Below, in pieces: positions 1-9,650 of a DNA stretch of 63,268 nucleotides. Under the pieces are notes generated by a model. That model made no database searches, had not been told where the DNA came from, and was given only the letters and a program-made list of their open reading frames with translations. How positions within the stretch are numbered: position 1 is the stretch's first letter; each line of letters starts with the position of its first letter. The translations under genes were made by a program, and so were the position numbers. Source of the DNA: an uncultured Cyclobacteriaceae bacterium (GTDB taxonomy: Bacteria > Bacteroidota > Bacteroidia > Cytophagales > Cyclobacteriaceae); NCBI GenBank assembly GCA_947492745.1, contig CANLOE010000029.1, positions 1 to 63,268 on the forward strand, written 5' to 3'.

Positions 1-900
1 GGCTGTGCAGGCTCCTTGCCCCCCTTCCCCTGGACGAGCTGGCATCACAGCTCCCCGAAAAGCCCGGGGGGCGGGGTGCCCCGCCTGGTTCGACAACAGG
101 GGGGCCGGCCCTGGTGTTCCTGAAATCCTACCTGGGACTGATCGATGCGAAGCTGATCGAGCGGTTCAGCCATGACTACGGCCCGCAGCTGTTCTGTGGC
201 AGGCTGCTACGAGAGCCATGTGCGCTACCCCACCGACGTGAAGCTGTTGTGGGAGTGCTGTGAATGGGTGTCCGAGAAGGCCACCTTCCCTTACTGTTCA
301 CGGCTGGGCATTTCCCGTCCGCGCTCCCGCTACACCGAACAGTGCAGGAAGCAGCCGGCCTATTCCCGTCGGCGCAGGAAGTCCCTGTTGCACCTGTTGG
401 GCAAGGGCCTGGGCCGGCTACAGGTACTCTTGGACGGCCACCCCGATGAGCATCTCCCCGACAGGGCATTTGCCCGGCTGCGCACCATCAAGAAGGTGTA
501 CACACAGCAGTTGGCGGCCTTCGGTTCATCCTCGGTGAGCATCCCCGATAGGATCGTCTCCCTGGCCAAGCCCTACCTGAGGCCGATAGTAAGGGGCAGG
601 GAGAACAAAAGGGTGGAGTTCGGCATGAAGGCCCACATCTTCCAGGCAGGCGGCATCAGCTTCGTGGACCGCTTCTCCTTTGATGCCTTCAACGAGTCCG
701 CCCGCCTGAAGCTCACCTATGCCAAGCACAAGTGGCTCTTCGGTGCATGTCACCAACTGGGGGCCGACGGCATCTATGCCACCAATACCAACAGGAGGGT
801 CATGGCACGTACTGGGGCCACAGAGAAGCTCTGGGTGTTCTTCGGCATCATGACAGCCAATGCCATGGCCATCGCCAAGAGGCAATTGTCAATATACTGA
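1..900 (+). pseudogene. IS5/IS1182-like DDE transposase, broken, runs off left edge
   Basis: Remnant of an insertion-sequence transposase. Bases 3 to about 205 read in frame 3 and give an N-terminal part containing LPLDELASQLPEK and FLKSYLGLIDAKLIERF. From about 200 to 900 the reading continues in frame 1 with CYESHVRYPTDVKLLWECC, a basic stretch, and the core part FGMKAHIFQAGGISFVDRF and ADGIYATNTNRR. The two frames meet inside a short GGCTGCTAC segment, and roughly 30-40 residues that such proteins normally carry between FCGRLL and CYESHV are missing, so I infer an internal deletion plus frameshift and no activity. The stretch is far richer in G+C than the rest of the window, which suggests recent arrival from another genome. 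Exact IS family is uncertain; the transposase class is secure. Confidence 0.75.
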
Positions 901-1110
901 AATACAGAAAATTAAACCCTTATGGGTGGGAAAGTGCGCCCTTTTGGGTCGAAATCGGGAAGTCGGGCGGGTTATCAACAGCGTTATCCACAAAAATTGC
1001 AATATTAAGGGAAAAGGGGTCTGGGGGAAACAGGCCGAAAACGTAAAAAGGCACCCTTGGTGATGCCGCGCCAGACTCTAAGCCTGGGCCAAAACTAATT
1101 TTCAGGCACA

Positions 1111-1252
1111 CCCGAACATAAATTGCTTCAAAATCAGCAGTTTTATGCTGCGCAGGTTCGTCACCTTAATGATGCACTAAGCCTCCTCACCTAAACCACT
1201 GATTTTATTGTACTTTATGCTCTCATGACGAAACCCTATTGATCAATTTGGG
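1111..1252. mobile_element. MITE family F2 variant, left end degraded
   Basis: The right part matches the F2-variant copies at 22358-22525 and 36600-36767, including CTGCGCAGGTT, CCTCCTCA and the right end CAATTTGGG followed by TTTAA. The left end is shortened and lacks a clean CCCAAA terminus. Confidence 0.6.
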
Positions 1253-1274
1253 TTTAATCGTATTGAAGAAAACA

Positions 1275-1307
1275 AGAAAGACTGTCCTTCTTTTGGACAG
1301 TCTTTCT
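1275..1307. terminator. Strong hairpin, likely bidirectional terminator
   Basis: Perfect 13-bp arms, AGAAAGACTGTCC and GGACAGTCTTTCT, around a 7-nt T-rich loop. It lies between the IS remnant and the 3' end of the minus-strand GH16 gene. Confidence 0.6.
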
Positions 1308-1362
1308 GTTGTTACTGATACCAGATATGCGTAGAGTGGGGATAATCCCCATGCTTATGTTA

Positions 1363-1586
1363 AGAAGCTGTTTTAAACTGTGTCTCTTCTATTTTGTGAG
1401 TGTTTGCTATGGAGTGCAATTTCGTTGAAGATTCGCAGATAGCACGATGATGTTATCATTGTTGCTCTTTCACGCGATTGACTGACACCTTCGCTGACAA
1501 TGTCCACAGGACATAATTCTCGCGCTTGGTCCTTCTCCCTAACAAGCTATAACAAATCCTAAAGTAATATCTTTTAAAACAGCTTC
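1363..1586. mobile_element. MITE family F5 copy (AGAAGCTGTTTT ends)
   Basis: About 224 bp bounded by AGAAGCTGTTTTAAA and its complement TTTTAAAACAGCTTCT. The interior contains a degraded match to the F5 copy at 15221-15435 (region around CGCGCTTGGTCC), in reverse orientation. It lies directly downstream of the GH16 gene. Confidence 0.6.
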
Positions 1587-1590
1587 TGAG

Positions 1591-3126
1591 TTATTTTTTG
1601 ATGAATTTCTGGATTTTGTCTCCAGCTTTGATTATATATATTCCTTCTTCAAGGACAGTAGTATTTAAGACAGTTTCTCTAGTATTAGCAGGAACGGCCT
1701 GCTCTAGGATGGTCTTGCCTTGCATATCAATAATCAATATCTTATCGGTATTTTCTGTCAAATTCTTGATTTCCAATTTGTCCTGAACAGGGTTAGGATA
1801 AAGTGAAAGTTCTTCTTTTGCAATTGTTCCTGCTTGTAGCCTTCTTGCTGACGGAGGGTTCAAGATCCAGAACCTCTGATTGGTGTTGCTAAGGCTACAT
1901 TCCCATTGTTGTATGACAGTGTTGTGGCTCGTTTTACCACTCGTCAGATCAAGGCATTTGCCGGTCTTTCTATTTTTGAAGGCAAACTGTCCGTCACCGC
2001 GTTCGATTCTTTCCCATTGTTGGTCTTGAAAGTCCTTACAATCCCACTGGGTGATTTTGACGCCATTGCTCGACTTGCCTTCAGGTACGACCATACATTT
2101 TCCCGATTTGACATTTTTAATCTGTACGTGGTCAGGTCCTGCGTATACTAACTTCCATTTTCTTGCATCTCCTGTTTCCTCTTTGTGACTTACTATTTCA
2201 GTACCACGCTTGGATGCTCCGTTCTTAGGAGAAAGCCATTTTTTAGAAGCTACGGATTTGATGGTATAGGATTTGGATGAACCACCACCACTGTTTCCGT
2301 TATCGTCTACCAGTTCGTAGGTGTGTACCCAGTCAACTTTCATGGTATTGATTTTATCATCTTTTAGGTGATTTTTTACTGCTACACCACCTAGCCAGTC
2401 TACATCGTCTGTCCACAAATCCCAGATGAGCTTTAGGTCGCGGGTGAAATCTCTTGCGGAAACTACGCTACCTGCGGGTTCTCCATCAAGATAGAACTGC
2501 ATGTGTTTTTCGTCTTTCCACCATACACCCACAGTATGATACTCTTCGTTCCATTTCACCCCTTTCTTTGGGTTGCTTGCGGATAAATTCCTATTATCGA
2601 AGTTGCCTTTGTTTCTCTTGGTATCTCCATTGACGACCTGAAAATACTGAGAGTTCATTTGCCAAGGAAAATTAGGCTGGCATCCACAACTGGGTCTGGA
2701 GTTGTTTTCAACTACATCGATTTCATCCCTGTCGGTAATGTTTCCATTATTTAACCAAAAAGTATTGTAAGCAGAAAGGTGTGCCGTGATCATGCTACAC
2801 TCAGTATACATTGGATATTTGATCAGAGCCTTTGAGGCAACTCTTGAGCTTTGAAACCATCTCTGAGAATTATCATCCAGTGTGGCTTTCAACCATAGGT
2901 TTCCATCTGATACTCCCGAGTTTGCGGCAATCATCTTCGTAGGGGTCCCGGGGTAGTCCCATAAGGATTTGGTCCACTTGTCGGTATCAAAGCCTCTCTC
3001 GAATTCGTCGGATAAGGCTTCTACCTTCTTCCATTTCTTCCCTCTCGGTGCTGTTGGCTGTGCAAGTGCTACTGATGAAATCAATAGCATTGTAATAAAA
3101 AAAATTGTTGAATTCTTGGTTGTCAT
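1591..3126 (-). CDS. Secreted GH16 endo-glycanase with CBM13 and T9SS sorting domain
   Basis: A 511-residue secreted polysaccharide hydrolase. An N-terminal signal peptide ends near ALAQ (residue 23). The catalytic domain covers about residues 32-275 and has the GH16 retaining-enzyme signature EIDVVE at 135-140 (nucleophile E135, acid/base E140). The general layout (DEFERGFDTDKW, then WLNNG before the signature) is closest to beta-agarases and porphyranases, but I cannot fix the substrate. Residues about 285-425 form a ricin-type CBM13 lectin domain with QxW-like repeats (DQQW, NQRFW). The C-terminus, about 440-511 with LYPNPVQDKLEI, is a type A T9SS sorting domain, so the enzyme should be exported across the outer membrane and surface-anchored or released. 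The gene stands alone with no neighbouring polysaccharide-utilisation genes. Confidence 0.9.
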   Translation of the reverse strand: MTTKNSTIFFITMLLISSVALAQPTAPRGKKWKKVEALSDEFERGFDTDKWTKSLWDYPGTPTKMIAANSGVSDGNLWLKATLDDNSQRWFQSSRVASKALIKYPMYTECSMITAHLSAYNTFWLNNGNITDRDEIDVVENNSRPSCGCQPNFPWQMNSQYFQVVNGDTKRNKGNFDNRNLSASNPKKGVKWNEEYHTVGVWWKDEKHMQFYLDGEPAGSVVSARDFTRDLKLIWDLWTDDVDWLGGVAVKNHLKDDKINTMKVDWVHTYELVDDNGNSGGGSSKSYTIKSVASKKWLSPKNGASKRGTEIVSHKEETGDARKWKLVYAGPDHVQIKNVKSGKCMVVPEGKSSNGVKITQWDCKDFQDQQWERIERGDGQFAFKNRKTGKCLDLTSGKTSHNTVIQQWECSLSNTNQRFWILNPPSARRLQAGTIAKEELSLYPNPVQDKLEIKNLTENTDKILIIDMQGKTILEQAVPANTRETVLNTTVLEEGIYIIKAGDKIQKFIKK

Positions 3127-4015
3127 TGTCTAAGGTGTTTTCTGTTGAAAAATCAAAATACTCTACGCACTGAGTACCTGAACATAAAATTCAATATTAG
3201 CCGAAAAAGCAGGAAAAACCTCAAGTAAAACTAGACAAAAGATTCATAGGATAGAAAATCGCAACTTCTACATTAATGCTGATTGTTCTACAAAAACCAC
3301 TTACATTTGAAGATATTTCAGTTGCAATTTTTTTCACAGAAAAATAAAAAATCATTGAATCGACCATGACAAGGTTGAATAAGAAGTGTACCCGTTGGAC
3401 AACATGGGATAGTCAGTGGCTTCGACTTGATAAATGTATACGACAACAGTACCTGTACCACTAAATTCAAAAAAGCTGGACACTTACTTTGAAAAATAAT
3501 TTACCAGTAGTAATCCAGCTATTATTTCGGAAAATTATGCTTGAACCTTAGCGATTTACTTAACTGCTTCATTAAAAGAACAAAACAAGCAAAAAAGAAC
3601 TTGTTACCAGCATATGTACCCTTTGAGATAGGGTGTCGGTATGAATTTCTGACGGGCAGAAGTGGATGTACCTTATGTAGTATAAAGTATAACTTTTGAT
3701 TAAAAAAAGGAGATTACGGACCTATATATGTCTTTACCTTAATAGACCTCAGAAAGGAAATGAATCGAGAACATGGTAATAATACTTATAATTCAGCCCA
3801 AATCGATGGATAGATAATTGTTGGCTATTGTTTATCCACTTACCACAAAAACAATAAAAGCACAAAGAACTTATACCGAATCAAGTTACTGAAAATCAAG
3901 CAATCAATATAATAGCGTAGCGATTGTTCTCTAAGGTTCAGCCTCGTAAACTTCTACTGCCCGATTTGGAGACAATGAGAAGTATATAAGAGGGCCCTAA
4001 CCTCAAAGACTATCA
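3127..4015. other. Intergenic, nothing recognised
   Basis: About 890 bases between two minus-strand genes. I find no coding-like frame, no F1-F6 terminal repeat and no strong hairpin. The part next to 3126 must hold the GH16 promoter. Confidence 0.5.
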
Positions 4016-4855
4016 TTAACCTTTAAATATCAAAGACCTGTGAGGAAATGGGATTTCTATGCCGTCTTTGTCGAACCTTTCTTTGATGGATTTATAAAGG
4101 TCACATCGCATGAAGAAACCACTGGCAGGGTCATTGGCCCATACTTGTGCTCTTATGTTTATGGCAGATTCAGCGAAGTCTATGACGCGCACGATTACCT
4201 GAGGTACGGCTTGCTCTATATCTTCCTGTGTTCTGTTGTCGATGCAGGACGGATGTTTCTGTGCTTCTTCCTGAATGGCTTTAATGACCTTATCGATATT
4301 GCAATCGAAGCTGACTCTTAAGGGGATAAATATACAGGTCTTTTCATCTTTGATACTGGAGTTGACGATGATTTCCTGACTGATGACGGTATTGGGTACA
4401 ATAAGCCTTCTGTTTTCCAGTCCTAGTATAACGGTATGTCTCAGCGTAATATCCTCTACAGTACCAAAATTATCAGTGCCGAACTTGACCATATCACCTA
4501 CGCTGAACGGTCTGAAAATCACGATAAATATACCACTGATAATATTGGAAAATGCTGCTTGGGAGGCAAAGCCAACAATAGCGGCCAATATGCCGGCCCC
4601 TGCAAATAGAGAAGTGGCGATAGGCCTGAGTTCGGGAATGATGAAAAAGAAGATAATAATAGTCGCTATGAAGAACACAAAACCAAGAGCGTTGTTGAAA
4701 AACTTCTGTTTTGTAGCGTCCATTTTCAGTTCGTCGGCAGCCTTTGCTACATACCGCTTGAGCAAAAGCCTAGCTAGTCTGAAAAGAATATAGGCAACGA
4801 AGCTTACCCCAATCGCTATTATAGCAGTATCGAGGTGTTTGTTTTGAGTTATCAT
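4016..4855 (-). CDS. MscS-family mechanosensitive ion channel
   Basis: A 279-residue small-conductance mechanosensitive channel of the inner membrane that opens on hypo-osmotic shock. Three hydrophobic segments lie at about residues 10-30, 50-72 and 80-112. The third carries the Gly/Ala-rich pore helix of the family (GAGILAAIVGFASQAAFSNI), followed by the conserved IFRPFSVGD motif that begins the beta domain. The remaining part matches the cytoplasmic alpha/beta cage. The length is that of the short MscS type. The gene is monocistronic. A TAAATTTG element 42 bases upstream is a plausible promoter. Confidence 0.92.
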   Translation of the reverse strand: MITQNKHLDTAIIAIGVSFVAYILFRLARLLLKRYVAKAADELKMDATKQKFFNNALGFVFFIATIIIFFFIIPELRPIATSLFAGAGILAAIVGFASQAAFSNIISGIFIVIFRPFSVGDMVKFGTDNFGTVEDITLRHTVILGLENRRLIVPNTVISQEIIVNSSIKDEKTCIFIPLRVSFDCNIDKVIKAIQEEAQKHPSCIDNRTQEDIEQAVPQVIVRVIDFAESAINIRAQVWANDPASGFFMRCDLYKSIKERFDKDGIEIPFPHRSLIFKG

Positions 4856-4896
4856 AGTCTATCCATCGATTTGTTCACAAAGCTTTTTACAGGATT

Positions 4897-4904
4897 CAAA
4901 TTTA
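4897..4904 (-). promoter_or_regulatory. Putative -7 element for the MscS gene
   Basis: TAAATTTG on the minus strand fits the Bacteroidota TAnnTTTG box and lies 42 bases before the start codon. No well-spaced TTG -33 box is visible. Confidence 0.35.
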
Positions 4905-4973
4905 GAGATAATGCCGAATAGTAAAGTAAGCAATATTCTTTTCTTTATATGTCTCGGTAATTGTTTCAGACTA

Positions 4974-5001
4974 CCCTTTCACCAATAGCGTGGTGAAAGG
5001 G
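4974..5001. other. Perfect 11-bp hairpin
   Basis: CCCTTTCACCA, loop ATAGCG, TGGTGAAAGGG. It lies between two divergently transcribed genes, so it terminates neither; it could be an operator or part of an unannotated RNA. The rest of 4856-5392 shows nothing recognisable. Confidence 0.4.
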
Positions 5002-5420
5002 ATGTACGAGATTTTTACGGGGATAGTATTGATTTTCAATAGTCACATAAAATCCCGTATACACTATATCTCTCAAATTGAATATTTGTTCAGTTATGCT
5101 CATGTCAGTGCAAAAACATGAACATCCTACTGATTCAAGGGACTGCAAACGCATACCGGAAGAACAAATGAATTATCTGGGTTGAGGTCAGTCGTTAAGT
5201 AATATAATGTGTTAGTTTTGCTTTGGATTGATGTATTGTCCCAATAAGTAAAATCGAATCTCTAGTAGTAGTCCTAATTGTAACTTAGATTTGACAGTTT
5301 TATAATGGGTGTTTTGGCAAGTGGCGCATATAACTGATATTATGGCGCAACAATTGCCATGAAGACGTCGGTCTTATAAGAGTATGTATGATATGAAGAA
5401 CATTTTTTTTACTTTTTATA

Positions 5421-7817
5421 ATGACAGCAACAGCTCAAGAAAAGATAGCCTATCAAAAACCTCCAAAAGAAATACTTGAACTGGTCGATGTTTCGCCGGC
5501 ACCTACGATATATATGGATACGGAGGGAGCCTTTATGGTCTTTGCTTATCGTGATGCCTTCAAGACCCTATCTGAACTATCTGCGGAAGAAATGAGGCTC
5601 GGGGGGTTACGGGTCGACCCCAATGCGAATATTTCCAGGAGGATAACTTTTTGTAAGACATTGAAAGTGATGTGTATCAAAAAAAACGAGGCAGTTACTG
5701 TAAGCGGTTTGCCGGAACAGCCCTCAATGGCTCATTTTGTATGGTCGCCCGACCAGAGTAAGATGGCCTTTACCCATACGAATAAGGCAGGAGTAAGTCT
5801 ATGGGTACTTGACGTAGCACGTGCCGAGGCTTATGCTGTCAGTGATATCAAGCTCAACGCCAATCTTGGGATTCCTTTTCGTTGGTTTAAAGATAGCAGG
5901 TCATTATTGGTGAAAGTACTGCCAAAGGACCGAAAACCTATACTCAATACAGCTGAAAGAGTTCCCTCGGGTCCAGTGATATCGCTAAGTGAGGGAGGCA
6001 AAGCGCAGAATAGGACCTATCAGGACCTGCTCAAAAATACAGATGACGAACATAACTTTGAGCAACTGGTCCGCTCGGAACTTGTCGAGCTAACATTGGG
6101 CGGTGAGCTGAAAACCTGGGCGCCTCCAGCGATGTACAGTAGTTTTGAGGTTTCTCCAAACGGACAACATGTATTGTTGCAGCAATTGCAACACCCTTTT
6201 TCCTATATTGTTCCCTATCAGAGATTTCCTCAAAAGACGACCATGCACGATCGATTGGGAAAAGAAAGCCTTACTGTACACCGGTCGCCGCTGATAGAAG
6301 AGATGCCCCAAGGTTTTATGGCTACCATAGAAGGGAAACGAAATTTTCAATGGCGGTCCGATGCTGCTGCCACACTGATATGGGTAGAGGCTTTGGACAA
6401 AGGCAATCCCGAGGTAGAGGCAGAATATAGGGATGAAGTTTTTCAATGGGAAGCTCCTTTTCAGAAAGAACCCTTTAGTATATTAAAAACAAAACAACGT
6501 TTTGCCCTTATTCTTTGGGCGACCAAAGATAGGGCCATTGCCTATGATGTCTGGTGGAACAGCCGCAATAGTAAAACCTATTTGTTCGATCCGTCCCGAC
6601 CTCATAGGGAAGTAAAGATACTCTTCGATAGAAACTATCAGGACCGATATAGTGACCCGGGAGATTTTGTCATGAAGGAAAATGAATACGGCGAAAAGAT
6701 TGTCGATGTAGATGAAAATACGGTGGTACATTTAATAGGAGAGGGCTATTCTGAAAAAGGGCAGTTCCCGTTTATCGATGAGCTGAACCTGACAAATAGT
6801 AAAAAGAAGCGACGTTATCAATCGACTTATACTGATAGGTTGGAGCGTATCGTACGTGCTATGGACTTGGACAAAGGAGTATTTCTGGTCAGGGTCGAGT
6901 CTCCTACGGCTTACCCTAACTACTATAAAAGAACGATAAAAGGGATTCCGACACTCCAACAGGTGACCCAATTTGAGAATCCTTACGAAGGCTTGCAGAA
7001 CATCCACAAAGAAGTACTTAAATACAAAAGAAAAGACGGTCTGGAACTCTCCGGCACGCTTTACCTTCCTACGGGTCATGATCGATCGTCAAAGGAAAAA
7101 ATACCGGCCATACTCTGGGCCTACCCCAGGGAGTTCAAGGATAAGGACAATGCTTCTCAAAATACTGCCAATCCCAATAGCTTTACCTATCCTTACTGGG
7201 GCTCGGTCATATATTGGGTGAAACGAGGATACGCAGTGCTTGATGGAGCTTCTTTTCCAATAGTCGGAGAGGGGGAAAAAGAACCGAATGATAGTTTTAT
7301 TGCTCAATTGGTAGATAATGCCCAAGCAGCCATTGATGCACTGGATAATAAAGGTGCTGTGGACCGTAACCGCATAGCGGTAGGAGGACATTCCTATGGC
7401 GCTTTTATGACGGCTAATCTTTTGTCGCATTCGGATTTGTTCGCTGCGGGTATTGCCAGGAGCGGTGCCTATAACAGGACACTTACCCCTTTTGGTTTTC
7501 AGAGCGAGGAAAGAAACTACTGGGAAGCACCACAGGTTTACAATTCGATGTCCCCCTTTATGCATGCCGATAAGATGAAAACCCCTCTTCTTCTCATTCA
7601 TGGACAGGAAGATAATAATTCGGGAACCTATCCCCTCCAAAGTGAGCGCTACTTTAACGCGCTTAAAGGGTTCGGAGCGACGACCCGACTGGTCATGTTA
7701 CCCAAAGAAAGCCATGCTTATGCAGCTAAGGAGTCCATATTGCATTTGTTATGGGAGCAGGACCAGTGGTTGGAAAAACATGTAAAGAACAGGTTCATGA
7801 CGCAGTATATCTCATAA
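5421..7817 (+). CDS. Prolyl oligopeptidase (S9) family serine peptidase
   Basis: A 798-residue peptidase. The first ~520 residues have the low-complexity beta-rich pattern of a propeller domain (for example WSPDQSKMAFTHTN). The C-terminal alpha/beta-hydrolase domain holds the catalytic serine in GGHSYGAF (about residue 658), an aspartate in HGQEDNNSG (about 730) and the histidine in KESHAYAAKES (about 764). This resembles S9C peptidases that cleave peptides in the periplasm. The reported start gives no signal peptide. An ATG at 5393 opens a frame reading MKNIFF that falls out of register at a run of eight T (5403-5410). With seven T the protein would begin MKNIFFLLFIMTATAQEK, a clean signal peptide. 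The gene therefore carries a homopolymer frameshift, or relies on slippage, or the run is a sequencing error. Confidence 0.88.
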   Translation: MTATAQEKIAYQKPPKEILELVDVSPAPTIYMDTEGAFMVFAYRDAFKTLSELSAEEMRLGGLRVDPNANISRRITFCKTLKVMCIKKNEAVTVSGLPEQPSMAHFVWSPDQSKMAFTHTNKAGVSLWVLDVARAEAYAVSDIKLNANLGIPFRWFKDSRSLLVKVLPKDRKPILNTAERVPSGPVISLSEGGKAQNRTYQDLLKNTDDEHNFEQLVRSELVELTLGGELKTWAPPAMYSSFEVSPNGQHVLLQQLQHPFSYIVPYQRFPQKTTMHDRLGKESLTVHRSPLIEEMPQGFMATIEGKRNFQWRSDAAATLIWVEALDKGNPEVEAEYRDEVFQWEAPFQKEPFSILKTKQRFALILWATKDRAIAYDVWWNSRNSKTYLFDPSRPHREVKILFDRNYQDRYSDPGDFVMKENEYGEKIVDVDENTVVHLIGEGYSEKGQFPFIDELNLTNSKKKRRYQSTYTDRLERIVRAMDLDKGVFLVRVESPTAYPNYYKRTIKGIPTLQQVTQFENPYEGLQNIHKEVLKYKRKDGLELSGTLYLPTGHDRSSKEKIPAILWAYPREFKDKDNASQNTANPNSFTYPYWGSVIYWVKRGYAVLDGASFPIVGEGEKEPNDSFIAQLVDNAQAAIDALDNKGAVDRNRIAVGGHSYGAFMTANLLSHSDLFAAGIARSGAYNRTLTPFGFQSEERNYWEAPQVYNSMSPFMHADKMKTPLLLIHGQEDNNSGTYPLQSERYFNALKGFGATTRLVMLPKESHAYAAKESILHLLWEQDQWLEKHVKNRFMTQYIS

Positions 7818-7831
7818 AAACAGCTTTTAAA

Positions 7832-7995
7832 CCCAAAATGATCAATAGAGAACCTATTCCGCGCATAAATAGCTTCCTACCGGAAGCTTTGCCCACCGGT
7901 CTTCATTCACCATAGCGGTGCTATGCCGAACGAATCCAAATGGCCGGTATTTTGCTGTTTATACGCTCATCACGATTTCTATCGATCAATTTGGG
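7832..7995. mobile_element. MITE F2, copy a (164 bp)
   Basis: Ends CCCAAAATGATCAATAG and CTATCGATCAATTTGGG form imperfect inverted repeats. The left target duplication is TTAAA (7827-7831). The right TTAAA has been split by the F1 element at 7999-8157. It lies 14 bp after the S9 peptidase stop codon. Confidence 0.8.
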
Positions 7996-7998
7996 TTA

Positions 7999-8157
7999 TA
8001 CAAATTTGGGTTTCAAATGTCGTATAAGATTCCGCGGATCATTTTGTTTCAATCAAGGCGAGAACCGCAGGGATAGCAGCGCTATCCCGAGGATTGTCCA
8101 CGCAGAGTGAAGCAAAATGAACAAGAAGATATGCGATATTTAAAAGCTAAGTTTGTA
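7999..8157. mobile_element. MITE F1, copy A (159 bp)
   Basis: Starts TACAAATTTGGGTTT and ends AAGCTAAGTTTGTA, with a central palindrome around GATAGCAGCGCTATC. Flanked by TTA on both sides (7996-7998 and 8158-8160), inserted into the target duplication of F2 copy a. Confidence 0.85.
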
Positions 8158-8160
8158 TTA

Positions 8161-8597
8161 AACCTAGGTTGTATAGTTTGTGGTTCACAATACCATTGAT
8201 TTTCATAGATGTTCATGAAATGATAATTCGATAACTCCTTAGAAAAACAAACAAAGCGTTGTCAAACGTAAGTTCATTGATTCCAATCAAAACCAATCAT
8301 AGCATCGATGAATGATAATTTGCATTAATTTTTGTCCTTGAAATACTGGGCGTTCATCTATCTTGTTGATAGTCTTTACCAAAGGGCTGTTTGTGTTCTC
8401 GGAAACATTGTTGGACGACGAGGGGCATTCCTCGGTCTGGCCCTAAACCTTTCTGCGGTTTCTACCGAAAACGTTTTTCATAAACACCTTTGATACTAAA
8501 ATACCTTAGCGAACAAAAGGACAGATATACTTCTATAAAGAATCACAGTTCTTCCCGTAAAAGACACTTTCCTTTTCAAGGCTCTGTCATTGAGTAA
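8161..8597. other. Intergenic with dispersed repeat F7 (8203-8265)
   Basis: No gene seen. Bases 8203-8265 (core GTTCATGAAATGATAATTC) recur in inverted orientation at about 26913-26975 with roughly three quarters identity, so this is another dispersed repeat of unknown nature. Confidence 0.4.
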
Positions 8598-8756
8598 TAC
8601 AAATTTGGGTTTCAAATGTCGTATAAGATTCCGCTGGTCATTTTGTTTCAATCAAGGCGAGAACCGCAGGGATAGCAGCGCTATCCCGAGGATTGTCCAC
8701 GCAGAGTGAAGCAAAATGAACAGGAAGATAGGCGATATTTAAAAGCTAAGTTTGTA
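8598..8756. mobile_element. MITE F1, copy B (159 bp)
   Basis: Same termini and orientation as copy A, nearly identical in sequence. Target duplication TAA at 8595-8597 and 8757-8759. Confidence 0.85.
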
Positions 8757-9038
8757 TAAATTGAATCTTATTAGAAGGCATTGGGTACGGCTTAAAACGG
8801 TCTCTCAGTCTCTTGAGAGCAAGATATGAATTCTGAAAGTCTATGCTTCCTATTTACCTGTGATTAGGAGTTTCATAGCGTCAACCGTATATTTTTTTCT
8901 TGTTAAGGCTGTGAGTACTTCCTTCACTCTAAGATAACCAAAGCCTAACCTTTGCTTTCCCTCCATAATGGATTCAAACTGTTAGATTGCCAACTCATTA
9001 GGTCACCATAAAAAATCACTAACTAACAAACCATTGCC

Positions 9039-9560
9039 ATGAAAATCAAACAATTGACAAATCTGATCGGGATTGTTGTCCTAGGTCTCTTAGTGTCCTC
9101 TTCCTTTATTTCCTGTCAGGAAGAGATCAATCCCTCTTTTACATTAACACAGGAGATAAGTGTAGCGGAAGAAGGCCCTGAGGTAGAGAACATTCGTTTC
9201 TTGAGGGAACAAGAGCGTTTAGGGGGACACACAATAGAGCGACATGTAGGCAAATCCGATGCATACCTACGTGAGCGGTTGAGAAGGAGTTCCATACGAG
9301 CGGCCAGTACGTACTACGACGGTAACCAAGCAGGGCAGGTTATCCTTAATGCCATCAATGCTAACCGTAGTGGAATAAGCAATTGGAAAAGCAGTGGAGG
9401 CTCCCGTTATGTTCTCAGGTATTCACACGGTAGAACCTTGGGCAAGGTTTTGGAGCGTGGACAAACCAAGACTAGCTCTTCTTCTAGAATTACAGTGGTC
9501 CTTCAGAAAAGATCTTCTGCCCCTAATGGTTATTACGTACTGACGTCTTATCCTTATTGA
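9039..9560 (+). CDS. Lipoprotein with C-terminal RNase A-like (CdiA-CT type) toxin domain
   Basis: A 173-residue protein. Residues 1-26 are a lipoprotein signal with lipobox FISC and acylated Cys26. A short linker (27-60) is followed by a compact domain starting LGGHTIERHVGKSDAYLRERL and ending GYYVLTSYPY. This pattern is that of the bacterial RNase A-like toxin family, best known as the CDI toxin of Yersinia kristensenii. From memory of that toxin, the active residues are His, Arg 11 positions later, then Thr and Tyr two apart; here His69, Arg80, Thr169 and Tyr171 have just this spacing. I therefore predict an RNA-cleaving toxin carried by a lipoprotein with no CdiA, Rhs or VgrG part. The likely immunity gene follows at 9962. 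Delivery route is unknown; lipoprotein exchange, outer-membrane vesicles or a secretion system are possible. Confidence 0.72.
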   Translation: MKIKQLTNLIGIVVLGLLVSSSFISCQEEINPSFTLTQEISVAEEGPEVENIRFLREQERLGGHTIERHVGKSDAYLRERLRRSSIRAASTYYDGNQAGQVILNAINANRSGISNWKSSGGSRYVLRYSHGRTLGKVLERGQTKTSSSSRITVVLQKRSSAPNGYYVLTSYPY

Positions 9561-9650
9561 AATAAATACAGACTTCCTGCCTGAGCCGTCTATTCTTTAT
9601 TTATCGAAAGCACTGGATAGAGAATCTAGGTAGCAGTAATATCCGTTTAT

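Noticed and set aside
526-885. Minus-strand frame opposite the IS transposase
   Set aside because: An antisense shadow in GC-rich DNA; the plus strand has recognisable transposase motifs.
8850-8966. A 38-codon minus-strand frame (MEGKQRLGFGYLRV)
   Set aside because: Too short and without start-site or family evidence.
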